The notes under the pieces are model-generated. The model made no database searches. It was not told the origin of the DNA and worked only from the letters and a program-made list of their open reading frames with translations. Position numbers and translations under genes: made by a program. Below are positions 36,138 to 44,795 of a DNA stretch of 64,000 bases, piece after piece. The stretch is from NCBI RefSeq assembly GCF_001748365.1, contig NZ_BDHH01000003.1, positions 166,303 to 230,302 on the forward strand, read 5' to 3'. The DNA comes from Fusibacter sp. 3D3. GTDB lineage: Bacteria; Bacillota; Clostridia; Peptostreptococcales; Acidaminobacteraceae. How positions within the stretch are numbered: the first letter of the stretch is position 1; every line of letters begins with the position of its first letter.

Positions 36138-37040
36138 ATGGGGAAATCTAGCGTGAGACCAGTCAGAGCGTGCGCATTATGTGGTAATTTTAGAGAGCTT
36201 GAAGAAAGTCATATTATACCAAAGTTTGTAATGCGTCATTTGAAAAAAACTGCCCACGGAGAAATTAGAAGTATTGAGAATCCTAATGCTGTCATACAGG
36301 ATAGTGAGAAGCATTATATGCTTTGTGGAGAGTGCGAGGATTTATTCAGCAAGAAGGAAACTAAGTTTGCAAATCACTTTTTTTATCCATATCAAAAAAA
36401 TAGTGTGAAAGAATTTGATTATGATGAAGATTTATACTACTTACTAACTTCAATAAGTTGGCGTAGCCTATATCAAGATATATTGGACTTTGTGCAAAAT
36501 CCTGAGCAGGTTGGGATTGACCTAGATACATTAAATTGTTTTATTGAAAAAGAAAGCGAGATAAAAAAGTATTTGTTAGGTAAAACTAATAATGTTGAAG
36601 GAATAGAGAACCACATTTTTTTCTTCGATGATATTAAAGAGTTTAGTAATATGCCAAAGGAAGTAAAACCGCATTCAACATTTCACCGAGGTGAAACTAG
36701 CTACACTTTCTTTAATAAAACAGAAGGAACTCTTGCAACAATTACCAATATGATGGGAATTGTCCTTTTCACTTTATATAAAAAGGGAAAGTTAGAAGTT
36801 TGGGAAAATACTCAGATTATCAATGGAATTGGTCGAATTGAAGCTTTAAATCAGATAATTCAAAGTGTTTGTGGTAACGAGTTGATTGACATTATGAATA
36901 GAGTAAAAGGTAAATCAGATAACTTGAGCGAGAAACAGAAAGAGAAGATTATAAAAAGGATTGATGATGACCTTGAGGGTTTTATTAAGTCAGAGTCATT
37001 TGAAGCAATTCAAAAAGATGCTGCTCTAAAGAAAGACTAA
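36138..37040 (+). CDS. Zinc-finger/HNH-like protein of unknown function (islet cargo)
   Basis: 300 residues, start backed by AGGGGGA. The N-terminal 70 residues carry C12-x2-C15, the motif ESHIIPKF with H25, and C63-x2-C66-E, which is the spacing of a treble-clef HNH-type zinc site (Cys pair, SH-IP, Cys pair). The following FSKKETKFANHFFYPYQ is often seen after this motif in such proteins. The rest is helical and acidic-basic with no recognised domain; it ends in a lysine-rich helix. Without the full HNH Asn/His set I cannot claim nuclease activity. Neighbours are a restriction-enzyme remnant and a SEFIR protein, so a defence role is inferred. Confidence 0.7.
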   Translation: MGKSSVRPVRACALCGNFRELEESHIIPKFVMRHLKKTAHGEIRSIENPNAVIQDSEKHYMLCGECEDLFSKKETKFANHFFYPYQKNSVKEFDYDEDLYYLLTSISWRSLYQDILDFVQNPEQVGIDLDTLNCFIEKESEIKKYLLGKTNNVEGIENHIFFFDDIKEFSNMPKEVKPHSTFHRGETSYTFFNKTEGTLATITNMMGIVLFTLYKKGKLEVWENTQIINGIGRIEALNQIIQSVCGNELIDIMNRVKGKSDNLSEKQKEKIIKRIDDDLEGFIKSESFEAIQKDAALKKD

Positions 37041-37129
37041 AAGAAGAGGGATAGTCTCCTTTTCTAAAATAATAATTAAACTGTCTAAGTTGACTGTATT
37101 TCAATTAGCTTAGTATTATCATTTATTAA

Positions 37130-37357
37130 GATGAACTCTACTACGGATTTTACAAAGTTATCTATAGTTTTATAGAAATCAACGAAATGACAACAAGTGT
37201 TAAGTGCGGCAAGATATACATCACAGCATTTCTCAACTTTGCAATCTACAAGAAGTTCTCAGAGTCTTTGTCATGGGAGACAGAGGTTTGGATAGCTGAT
37301 ATGCCAGAGCATATGGTACATCTTAATGGGGACAAGTTTTTAGGTCCAAGAGATTGA
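37130..37357 (+). pseudogene. Remnant resembling the C-terminus of a BsuBI/PstI-type restriction endonuclease
   Basis: An open frame from about 37130 to the TGA at 37355-37357 has an internal ATG at 37187 (56 codons) and no ribosome site. It ends KKFSESLSWETEVWIADMPE followed by HMVHLNGDKFLGPRD. From memory this W-TEVWIA-x4-H-x2-H-NG-x-FLGPR ending is that of BsuBI/PstI family enzymes, of which only the last fifth would remain. No cognate methyltransferase is present. The remnant stops 22 bases before the SEFIR gene. Confidence 0.6.
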
Positions 37358-37379
37358 TTTATAAAGGGAGGTCAATACT

Positions 37380-38813
37380 ATGAGTGGTGCAACAAATCCG
37401 AAAATATTTATATCTTATTCGTGGTCAAGTTCTGAAAAAGTTCTTGAATTAGCAGAACGCTTACTAGCAAACGGTGTTGATGTTATTTTAGACAAATGGG
37501 ATTTGAAAGAAGGGCAAGATAAATATGCTTTTATGGAACAATCTGTTAACAATCCTGAGGTCACTAAGGTTCTAATTATTTGTGATAAAGTATACACCGA
37601 AAAAGCTAACAGTAGAGCCGGTGGTGTTGGTGATGAAACGGTCATCATCTCACCTGAGATATATGGAAATATGGAACAAGATAAGTTTATACCTGTAATT
37701 TTCGAGACTGATGAAAACTTAAAGGCATATTGTCCTGCATATATTAAATCAAGAATTTATATAGACCTCTCACTTGAAGATGATGGTTATGAAGCAAATT
37801 ACGAAAAATTATTACGAGCAATACACAATAAGCCGTTATATCGTAAGCCTGCTATAGGTGCTGTCCCTGAGTGGTTAGAAGATGAGTCAATTGATTTATC
37901 AGCAATAAGAGATGTAATTAAGCAAATTCGAGGTAACAAGAGTGACAGCCAAACTAAAATTGACTTTTTAATAAGAAAAGCCAAGGATGAATTTTGTTCA
38001 GCACTACTAGCTATTCCAAAGAATGATAAAGTGTCTTATGATGAAGCATTACTAATTCAAATTGATGAAGAAAAAATAGTTCGTGACCTTTATATCGAGT
38101 TCTTAGAAGCACTCATTTATAATGATTTTTCTGTTGAAGACATTGTACCTTCATTATTTGAACAGCTTTACAATGAAACACATAACACTATTGGAAGAAG
38201 TTCATATAGTGATGCAGAGTTTGAAATATACAATTTTGCTTTATGGGAACTGTTTATTTGTACTACGGCTATTTGTCTACACTATGAAAAATACGAAACA
38301 TTATATAAAATCTTAACACACTCATATTTTTTACGTGAGTACTTTCACGATAAGCAGTTGAAAGACCACACGTTCGTTAAGTTTCGGTTTTATCTTAGAA
38401 CTATAGAAGAAGTATGTAAGCCCAAATGTGAAAACCCTAAATTCTATTCACTAACTAGTGAGATTTTAGTGAAACGAGAGAAGAAACCAATTATCACAAA
38501 AGAAACATTATCAAATGCAGATGTAGTTCTTTATCAGATGTCAGAAGTTTTGGGGATGGCTGAAGATAGATGGGGATGGTTCCCACAAACTTACTACCAT
38601 TGTTTACGTAACCAGCCGATGTGGCAAAAGTTAAAGTCAAAAAAATATTGTGAAAAAATTATGCCTTTATTTGGCGCTAGAACTATGAATGAACTAAGAA
38701 GCAAAATCTCGAGTTGCAAATTAAATCGGGAGATGAGGTACAATGGCTCATTCGATACAGCTCCTGTAATACTGAGCAGCATTAGCGAAGAAGAAATTGG
38801 TAGTATAAACTAA
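37380..38813 (+). CDS. SEFIR-domain protein, probable anti-phage effector
   Basis: 477 residues, AAGGGAGG 8 bases before the ATG. Residues 7-160 form a SEFIR domain (TIR-related): KIFISYSWSSSEK at strand 1, VDVILDKWDLKEGQD, KVLIICDKVYTEKA, DKFIPVIFE, and the closing RKPAIGAVPEWL. SEFIR proteins of this kind are known single-gene anti-phage systems that deplete NAD+ on infection. The C-terminal 300 residues are helical with no recognised domain and probably sense infection. It is the last cargo gene of the islet, before the right attachment site. Confidence 0.87.
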   Translation: MSGATNPKIFISYSWSSSEKVLELAERLLANGVDVILDKWDLKEGQDKYAFMEQSVNNPEVTKVLIICDKVYTEKANSRAGGVGDETVIISPEIYGNMEQDKFIPVIFETDENLKAYCPAYIKSRIYIDLSLEDDGYEANYEKLLRAIHNKPLYRKPAIGAVPEWLEDESIDLSAIRDVIKQIRGNKSDSQTKIDFLIRKAKDEFCSALLAIPKNDKVSYDEALLIQIDEEKIVRDLYIEFLEALIYNDFSVEDIVPSLFEQLYNETHNTIGRSSYSDAEFEIYNFALWELFICTTAICLHYEKYETLYKILTHSYFLREYFHDKQLKDHTFVKFRFYLRTIEEVCKPKCENPKFYSLTSEILVKREKKPIITKETLSNADVVLYQMSEVLGMAEDRWGWFPQTYYHCLRNQPMWQKLKSKKYCEKIMPLFGARTMNELRSKISSCKLNREMRYNGSFDTAPVILSSISEEEIGSIN

Positions 38814-39041
38814 TTGCCAAGTCAATGCAAGGTAGGATGACAATATAAAGACTCCAAGGTGAGTATATAGAAGAAAACAGCTATAACCATAATCATATCA
38901 ATGGTATAGCTGTTTATATACTTTTGGTATCATTGAGGATTTGCAGTAACCAAGTCATTTTAAGCTTTAATCAATGGCGTGTAAAGTGAGAAATGAAAAA
39001 TTTCAATACCTAGAAAAAACCGCAGTCTATTACAGCACGCT
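38814..39041. other. Gene-free right end of the islet
   Basis: Holds a hairpin AACAGCTATA/TATAGCTGTT (about 38877-38921, a likely weak terminator for the SEFIR gene) and no coding frame I would support up to the right attachment site. Confidence 0.5.
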
Positions 39042-39059
39042 GAACCGTATCATAAATAA
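39042..39059 (+). repeat. Right attachment site of the SCC-like islet
   Basis: GAACCGTATCATAAATAA. The first 14 bases are identical to the end of rlmH, and the remaining four differ only by two G-to-A changes that keep the Lys-stop reading. The flanks outside the 18 bases do not match. Confidence 0.78.
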
Positions 39060-39083
39060 CGGTAAAGGCTTTGATATGTAATT

Positions 39084-39133
39084 CACACAAAAAAATAGCC
39101 TTCGGCATTGGAGTGATCCTTTGCCTTAGGCTA
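39084..39133. terminator. Hairpin downstream of the right attachment site
   Basis: ATAGCC (about 39091) pairs with GGCTAT (about 39129) with further TTCGGCA/TTGCC pairing inside. The left arm is preceded by A residues, so on the minus strand it would end in T residues. It may be the original rlmH terminator or may serve the leftward frame. Confidence 0.45.
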
Positions 39134-39374
39134 TAATGAGTTGATTAAACTGATTTAGTTTAATTTTCATTTTGTTTAGGTTTGTAAATGGCACATACCC
39201 ATCATGTTGCAGTCTACCAACAACTATTCCTGCAGGCAATGATATTTGTTGAGCAAATTGCTGGACAGACAAAGCAGAAAAATTATCCTCTGAACAAGAA
39301 ATATTTACCTGTCGGGTAAACAATTCTTCGGTTTGATTGTATTTCATATAGACATGCAAGTCAATGGATATCAA
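39126..39374 (-). pseudogene. 3' remnant of an ImmA/IrrE-HigA-type antitoxin gene
   Basis: An 82-codon frame from a TTG without ribosome site. Its second half, FAQQISLPAGIVVGRLQHDG then YVPFTNLNKMKIKL, is the usual C-terminus of XRE/ImmA-IrrE fusion (HigA-like) proteins. The helix-turn-helix and HExxH parts are missing. It lies just outside the right attachment site. I treat it as a decayed toxin-antitoxin or phage-type regulator gene. Confidence 0.55.
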
Positions 39375-39420
39375 ATTGCCATATAAAATCTAATTTATAA
39401 GCAAAATCTGTTTTAATCGA

Positions 39421-40866
39421 TTATTGTCTCCAGAACTTTGGTGACAATAGTGCAAGTACTGTAAATAATTCAAGTCGACCAAGAAGCATAAAGAACGATA
39501 ATAAGAGCTTACCTGCATTTGAGAATTCCGAGTACGTATTCGTTGGACCTACGAAATCAAAACCAGGTCCAATGTTGCCCAGTGTTGCTGCAACAGCACT
39601 GCTTGCACTTAGCATACTAACACCTTCAAATGAGATCAGCATTGTTCCAAATACGAATATGAGTACATATAACATAAAGAAGCTTGCTATATTTAGAAGG
39701 ACATTTTCTGGAACAGCTTGATTGTTTAATTTTACTGCTACTACGGATCTAGGGTGTAGTATGCGCGTAAATTCACGACGGACAAGTTTGATTAGGGCAA
39801 GTATTCGAACCACCTTGATGGAACCACCCGTTGAACCGGCACTACCACCAATAAACATGAGCATAAATAGTATTGCTTTTGAAAATGTCGTCCACTGTTC
39901 ATAATCAAAGGATGTGTAACCAGTTGTTGTTATGAGTGAGGTTACTTGAAAGAATGCGTGCTGGAAGGACTCAAACCAGTTGTGATAAAGATTCATATTC
40001 ATGTTAATTGTAATGGCAAGAACCGATGCAAAAATAATGCCTACGTAAAATTTCAGTTCGCTGTTGCGAAGCACATCGCGCCATTTACCTTTATACACGT
40101 CATAGTAAAGTGAGAAGTTTGTGCCTGACATCATCATGAAAATAGAAATTACGATATAAATATATGAGTTGTTAAATCCACCAATACTAGCATTTCTGGT
40201 AGAAAATCCACCGGTGCCCAAAGTAGCAAAGGTGTGTACTGCGGACTCAAATGGGGTCATGCCACCTATAAGAAGCAGAACAAATTCAGCCAAAGAAATG
40301 ATGATGTATGTGACATACAGAATTTTAGCAGTATCCTTAATACGAGGAACAATTCTATCAGCTACAGGCCCTGGACTTTCTGCTTTGAAAACATGAAAAC
40401 CACCAGAACCCATCATAGGAAGAATGGCGATTGCCACTACAAGAATGCCCATGCCTCCAATCCAGTGGGTGAAGGACCTCCAGAATAATATGCCCATTGG
40501 CAAGACTTCAATATTGTTTATTATGGTTGCACCCGTTGTGGTAAATCCAGAAACTGTTTCGAAAAATGCATCCACATAACTTGGGATGCTGCCTGAAATA
40601 TAAAATGGCAAGGCTCCAAAAGCTGATGCTAGAAGCCAACCTAAAGTCACTATGGCGAGGCCATCTCGTGTTTTAATCTTGGTCTTACCTTTTATGGGTA
40701 TCTGAGACATTCCAGCGCCTGTAAGTGCTGTAATACCAATACTCAATGCGAATGGGATCATATCATATTGCTGCTTTGAAACGGCAATAAGCAGTGGAAT
40801 AATCATACTGAGTGCTAGGATTAATAATAAATATCCAAGAACTTTTACAATTATGCGTTTATTCAT
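39421..40866 (-). CDS. trkH: TrkH-type potassium uptake channel subunit
   Basis: 481 residues, four repeated M1-P-M2 units. Selectivity-filter regions: GFTTTGATI, LGTGGFSTRN, TTGYTSFDY and LGNIGPGFDFVG. With TrkA it forms a K+ uptake system at the membrane. Its ATG overlaps the trkA stop by one base (TAATG), so the pair is translationally coupled. Confidence 0.94.
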   Translation of the reverse strand: MNKRIIVKVLGYLLLILALSMIIPLLIAVSKQQYDMIPFALSIGITALTGAGMSQIPIKGKTKIKTRDGLAIVTLGWLLASAFGALPFYISGSIPSYVDAFFETVSGFTTTGATIINNIEVLPMGILFWRSFTHWIGGMGILVVAIAILPMMGSGGFHVFKAESPGPVADRIVPRIKDTAKILYVTYIIISLAEFVLLLIGGMTPFESAVHTFATLGTGGFSTRNASIGGFNNSYIYIVISIFMMMSGTNFSLYYDVYKGKWRDVLRNSELKFYVGIIFASVLAITINMNMNLYHNWFESFQHAFFQVTSLITTTGYTSFDYEQWTTFSKAILFMLMFIGGSAGSTGGSIKVVRILALIKLVRREFTRILHPRSVVAVKLNNQAVPENVLLNIASFFMLYVLIFVFGTMLISFEGVSMLSASSAVAATLGNIGPGFDFVGPTNTYSEFSNAGKLLLSFFMLLGRLELFTVLALLSPKFWRQ

Positions 40867-42215
40867 TAGAGCCCATCCTTTAACTGCAGGAGTGCTTTTA
40901 GTTTAGGTACCTTCTCTAGTATGGAGAATATGACAACTCTATCACCGGCTTGGATTTTAGATTCACCATGTGGAATAATCACGTTGCCTTTATGGACAAT
41001 AGCGCCGATTATAATACCTTGCGATAACTTGAGACTTTTTAGTGGTTTGTTAATAATGGACAAATTTTTATCGGCAATAATTTCCATGACCTCTGCTTGT
41101 CCACCGAGTAACAAAGAAACAGCAGCAACTCTACCGCCGCGGATGTATTTAAGAATATCACTGGCTGTAATATTTACAGGGTTTATAGCCATATCGATTC
41201 CAAGCTTTTCGATAATATGGACATAACTTTGTCTTGATATCTTAGCAATAACTTTGCCTATATTGAGTTGCTTTGCACGTAAAGACATGAATAGATTTTC
41301 TTCATCAAAGCCTGTACAACCGATGAAGGCATCCATGTCAGCCAAATCTTCTTCTAGCAAATCAATATCCGTTCCTTCACCGTGTATGATGAGAGCGTTA
41401 TTTGGTAGCAGTTCAGAAAGCTCTTTGCAGCGGTCTAAATCAGATTCAATGATTTTAACACTGACCCCTTTTTTAGTGAGAGATTTTGCAAGGTAGTATC
41501 CGATTTTACTGCCACCTAGAATCATGACTTTACGAATGTTTTTATTGTCGACTGAAGATTTCAATACTTTTGCTAAACCGTGAATTTTATTACGTTGTCC
41601 AACAACATAAATAGTGTCGTTTTCCTGCAAAATAGTATCACCATGTGGAATGATAATATTTCCATTACGTGAAATAGCTGCGATTACCAGATCGTCTAAG
41701 TGATCAAGATCACTAATTGACTTGTTAACAAAGTTTGAAATATTTTTAATATTAAAGTTTACAACTGAAACTTTTCCCTTTGCGTAATCATCAAAATAGA
41801 AAGTGTAGCTTTCCATTAAATAGCGCAGTATCATATTCGCAGTGGATAGCTCAGGATTGATAACGTAATCAATGTTGTAGTGTTTCTTAAAAAAGTCAAG
41901 TTGTGAAGCGTACTCTGGATTCCTGATTCGAGCGATGCTGCGTTTAGAACCTAGATTTTTTGACATGGAACTAATGAGAATGTTGGCTTCATCGCTGCTG
42001 GTAACAGCTATGGTTAAATCATAAGTTTCAATATTCATTTCTTCCAATATGTCTTTTCTAGCACCATTTGCATGTACTGTTAATACATCCATATGATCTT
42101 TTAAGCGATCTAAAACTAAAGGATTGTTGTCCATTAGTGTTACGTGTATTTCACCATTGAGTGCAGCTGCTATTTTTTTACCTAATTTTCCTGCTCCGAT
42201 AATCATAACTTTCAT
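40866..42215 (-). CDS. trkA: TrkA, nucleotide-gating subunit of potassium uptake
   Basis: 449 residues: two RCK_N/RCK_C units. The first Rossmann turn is MIIGAGKLGKKIAAAL, the second MILGGSKIGYYLAKSL; the TrkA-C lobes contain GDTILQENDTIYVVG and GESKIQAGDRVVIF. It binds NAD(H)/ATP and gates TrkH. A spaced promoter lies upstream at about 42216-42290, divergent from the acetyltransferase remnant. Confidence 0.94.
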   Translation of the reverse strand: MKVMIIGAGKLGKKIAAALNGEIHVTLMDNNPLVLDRLKDHMDVLTVHANGARKDILEEMNIETYDLTIAVTSSDEANILISSMSKNLGSKRSIARIRNPEYASQLDFFKKHYNIDYVINPELSTANMILRYLMESYTFYFDDYAKGKVSVVNFNIKNISNFVNKSISDLDHLDDLVIAAISRNGNIIIPHGDTILQENDTIYVVGQRNKIHGLAKVLKSSVDNKNIRKVMILGGSKIGYYLAKSLTKKGVSVKIIESDLDRCKELSELLPNNALIIHGEGTDIDLLEEDLADMDAFIGCTGFDEENLFMSLRAKQLNIGKVIAKISRQSYVHIIEKLGIDMAINPVNITASDILKYIRGGRVAAVSLLLGGQAEVMEIIADKNLSIINKPLKSLKLSQGIIIGAIVHKGNVIIPHGESKIQAGDRVVIFSILEKVPKLKALLQLKDGL

Positions 42216-42319
42216 ATGTGACCAACCTTTTGATTTTTTGTGTCGTCTACAAGCATTGTATTAGAAAAAATAGGTATTATCAAATTTTTTTTAGGTAACT
42301 AGAAGCATTTCCAAAAAAA

Positions 42320-42742
42320 ATGATACCTACCTACGATGGTAGCAAATGGGCCTACACAACTTTAAAATTTGAGAAAGATAAAATTAGCGAGATGACATTT
42401 CCAAATGAGAACTACGATTTTGATGCACTAAAAAAAGAGTGTTTCTTTGTTGGAGCCTATAATGAGTGCGGAAAGTGTGTAGGACTTGCGGTTTATAGGC
42501 ATGATTTGCTCCAATACTTATATCTTGTTGACTTAAAAGTATGTAATGAATATCGAGGTCATGGAATAGGAAATCTATTGCTGGTTGAGGGCAAGAAAAT
42601 AGCTGTCGAAAACGGTTATCGAGGGATTTATACAATCGGTCAAGACAACAATCTTTCTGCGTGTTTATTTTATATAAAGGAGTGCTTGCTTAATCAACTG
42701 GAGTTTTATAGCCCAGTACGCTGTGTCTTCTTTTGTTATTGA
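42320..42742 (+). pseudogene. Truncated streptothricin-type GNAT acetyltransferase
   Basis: 140 codons. The core YLVDLKVCNEYRGHGIGNLLL (acetyl-CoA site) and GIYTIGQDNNLSACLFYIK match streptothricin/Sat-family acetyltransferases. The usual N-terminal about 30 residues are missing: an in-frame TAG lies 7 codons before the ATG, and there is no ribosome site. The expected C-terminus (GF-IGG-DT-VY) is replaced by an unrelated tail, ECLLNQLEF and onwards. It therefore looks truncated at both ends, a remnant of an acquired resistance-type gene. Confidence 0.65.
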
Positions 42743-42750
42743 ACTAAGGT

Positions 42751-43689
42751 TCAAATGTTATTGTATTGTATTTTCCCTTTAAGATTATGGGTATGTGCCA
42801 TCCTGCCATCTGTAGTGATGACGATAGCCGCCATGCCCTCAATATGATTTACCTTTTGTAAAATAGTACTGACATCAAGGCCAAAGAATTTTGTCGTGTA
42901 GAGATCGCAATCAAGGGACTTATCAGCAATGATCGTCAGAGAGGCGATATTGGTTTTTATAGGGTAACCCGTTTTACTGTCGAAAATATGGTGGTAGGTC
43001 TTTCCATCAATTTTAAAGATGCGCTCATAAATCCCTGAAGTGACCACCGATTGGTTTTTAACGCTGACACTGGCAACCAAATTGCCTCTAGGTAGAAATG
43101 GGTTTTGGATACCCACTTGCCACTTGGCATTTCCTTTAGGTGAATCGCCATAGACGAGTACGTTGCCCCCTAAATCCACCATCGCTGAAACAGCCCTGTT
43201 TTCTTTAAAAAAAGCCATAATTTTATCACAGAAATAGCCCTTGGCAATGGCGCCGAGGTCTATTGTCATGCCTTCTTTCTCAAAAAAAACAGTCTTGTGT
43301 TCTTCATCTAGGGAGATGTGTTCTGCTTTTATAAGGCCGAGCACAGCTTCAATCTCTTCGTGGCTAGGGACACATGCATCTTCAAATCCAATATGCCACA
43401 GTCTTGTAAGGGGTCCAATTGCAATATTTAAGAGACTATCATCTGCTTGGCTGTGTGCTTTTCCGATCTTTATGAGCTCAAATAAATCTGAAGTCACCTT
43501 TTGAGGCACTTTATAAGCAGTCTCTTTTAGGTTGGCAAGTGGTGAACTGTCGCTGTTGGCACTAAAGACCTGTTCGAATGTACTAAGCATCTTTGAAGCC
43601 TCATCTAAAAGGGCTTCAGCGCGCTCACTTATTAAATATAGCTTAATGACCGTTCCCATGAGATAAAGTGTTTTTTTAGAAGTTTCCAT
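42751..43689 (-). CDS. apbE: ApbE, FAD:protein FMN transferase
   Basis: 312 residues. Family motifs are IDLGAIAKGYFCDKIM, VDLGGNVLVYG, HHIFDSKTGYPIKTNIASLTI and DCDLYTTKFFGLD (the metal-binding acidic residues). It transfers FMN from FAD to a Thr/Ser of target flavoproteins. No signal peptide is seen, so it acts in the cytoplasm. Its likely client is the FMN-binding fumarate-reductase-like protein encoded divergently at 45404, whose flavinylation motif is intact. It follows the LysR gene by one base, so the two are cotranscribed. Confidence 0.92.
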   Translation of the reverse strand: METSKKTLYLMGTVIKLYLISERAEALLDEASKMLSTFEQVFSANSDSSPLANLKETAYKVPQKVTSDLFELIKIGKAHSQADDSLLNIAIGPLTRLWHIGFEDACVPSHEEIEAVLGLIKAEHISLDEEHKTVFFEKEGMTIDLGAIAKGYFCDKIMAFFKENRAVSAMVDLGGNVLVYGDSPKGNAKWQVGIQNPFLPRGNLVASVSVKNQSVVTSGIYERIFKIDGKTYHHIFDSKTGYPIKTNIASLTIIADKSLDCDLYTTKFFGLDVSTILQKVNHIEGMAAIVITTDGRMAHTHNLKGKIQYNNI

Positions 43690-43690
43690 C

Positions 43691-44629
43691 TTATTCTCCT
43701 GAATTCAAATCGTTTTCTGCGCCAATAGAGAACGCATTTATAAGTGCCAAATCTATTTCTGAGAGCGGCCGGTCTGAGTGATATGCTATAAAAAAATCCA
43801 AACTCAGTTCATCTACTGGCACCTGGTAGAGATTGTATTTTTCTGGACAGGGCGCTACGATAATGCTCTCAGGGATGAAGGTCAAGCCCATATCATTTAT
43901 AGCAAGCTTTTGAATGGTGTGAATTTCAGTGCTTTCAAGGATAATTTTAGGCGTGATTTTATAAACGCTCAAAAGCTGATCTATTTGGCTTCTTATGGAA
44001 GACCCCTTACGGGTTAAAATGAGGTTTTGGCAGAGTAAGGTTTTCATGTCATAAATCCCTTCATCAATAATTGCAACACCTTCTCTATAGAGCGTACACG
44101 AGCGCGGGATAATGGCACTGTAGCTGTTTTTGCCTAAAATGGTCGAACTCAGATTTGGAGAGATGTTTCTAGAATTTTGTCCAATCCAAAAATCCAGTTC
44201 TCCGCTTAATGCGCGTTTCTCATTTTTTTCAGGTAAATCTTCAGAGAGCTCAAGCTTACAGTCCGGATAGTTTTTTAAAAAATGAGGAAGCAATAACGGC
44301 AAGAGGTAAGTGCCAAGACTAGGGAGAATTCCAATTTTAATCACTTGCTTACCAAGATTGGCAATAGCTGATATTTCACGTAGAAATCTCGAATAACGAT
44401 TTTCTAATGAGGTTAAGTATTCATAATATATTTTACCTTGTTCGGTTAGGCGATAAGGGAGTTCACTCCTGTTAATGAGTTCACATTCAAGTTGCTTTTC
44501 GACGCGTTTGATAACCTGTGTTAGGTAGGGTTGAGAGACGTAAAGTGCCTTGGCTGCCTTACCATAATTGCTGTACTTAAGTATAGCGTCGATATAATAT
44601 AGGGTGTTCTGTGGGCTATTTTGTGACAT
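43691..44629 (-). CDS. LysR-family regulator of the flavoprotein genes
   Basis: 312 residues. N-terminal helix-turn-helix ILKYSNYGKAAKALYVSQPYLTQVIKRVEKQLE, then an effector-binding domain (about 90-300). It is transcribed divergently from the two FMN-reductase genes, and a 20-base perfect palindrome with the LysR T-N11-A core lies in the shared gap. The last bases carry the ribosome site of apbE. Confidence 0.9.
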   Translation of the reverse strand: MSQNSPQNTLYYIDAILKYSNYGKAAKALYVSQPYLTQVIKRVEKQLECELINRSELPYRLTEQGKIYYEYLTSLENRYSRFLREISAIANLGKQVIKIGILPSLGTYLLPLLLPHFLKNYPDCKLELSEDLPEKNEKRALSGELDFWIGQNSRNISPNLSSTILGKNSYSAIIPRSCTLYREGVAIIDEGIYDMKTLLCQNLILTRKGSSIRSQIDQLLSVYKITPKIILESTEIHTIQKLAINDMGLTFIPESIIVAPCPEKYNLYQVPVDELSLDFFIAYHSDRPLSEIDLALINAFSIGAENDLNSGE

Positions 44630-44675
44630 ATATACCGCCTCTTGCTAAGTGATGATAGATTTTGTTTATGATTGA

Positions 44676-44695
44676 TGATAACAAATTTGTTATCA
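44676..44695. promoter_or_regulatory. Perfect 20-bp palindrome, LysR operator
   Basis: TGATAACAAATTTGTTATCA, perfectly symmetrical, between the divergent LysR gene and the FMN reductase gene. The T-N11-A core typical of LysR boxes is present. Confidence 0.75.
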
Positions 44696-44795
44696 AAGTT
44701 CAATATATAACTATTAGATAGAATTTTATGAATGTGTTAAAATTATATCAATTAGATGTAATAGAATATTATTTCCATACTGAAAGGGGAAACCA

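Larger units (their letters stand above)
35978..39059. mobile_element. SCC-like genomic islet inserted at the 3' end of rlmH
   Basis: A 3.1-kb segment between two near-identical 18-base copies of the rlmH end. It carries a zinc-finger/HNH-like gene, a restriction-enzyme remnant and a SEFIR gene, all rightward. These genes look more A/T-rich than the neighbours by eye. There is no ccrA/B/C-type serine recombinase inside, so it is either a deletion derivative or was moved by a recombinase acting in trans. Confidence 0.7.

Noticed and set aside
38814-39125. A hidden recombinase gene at the right end of the islet
   Set aside because: All frames are short and none shows serine or tyrosine recombinase motifs.
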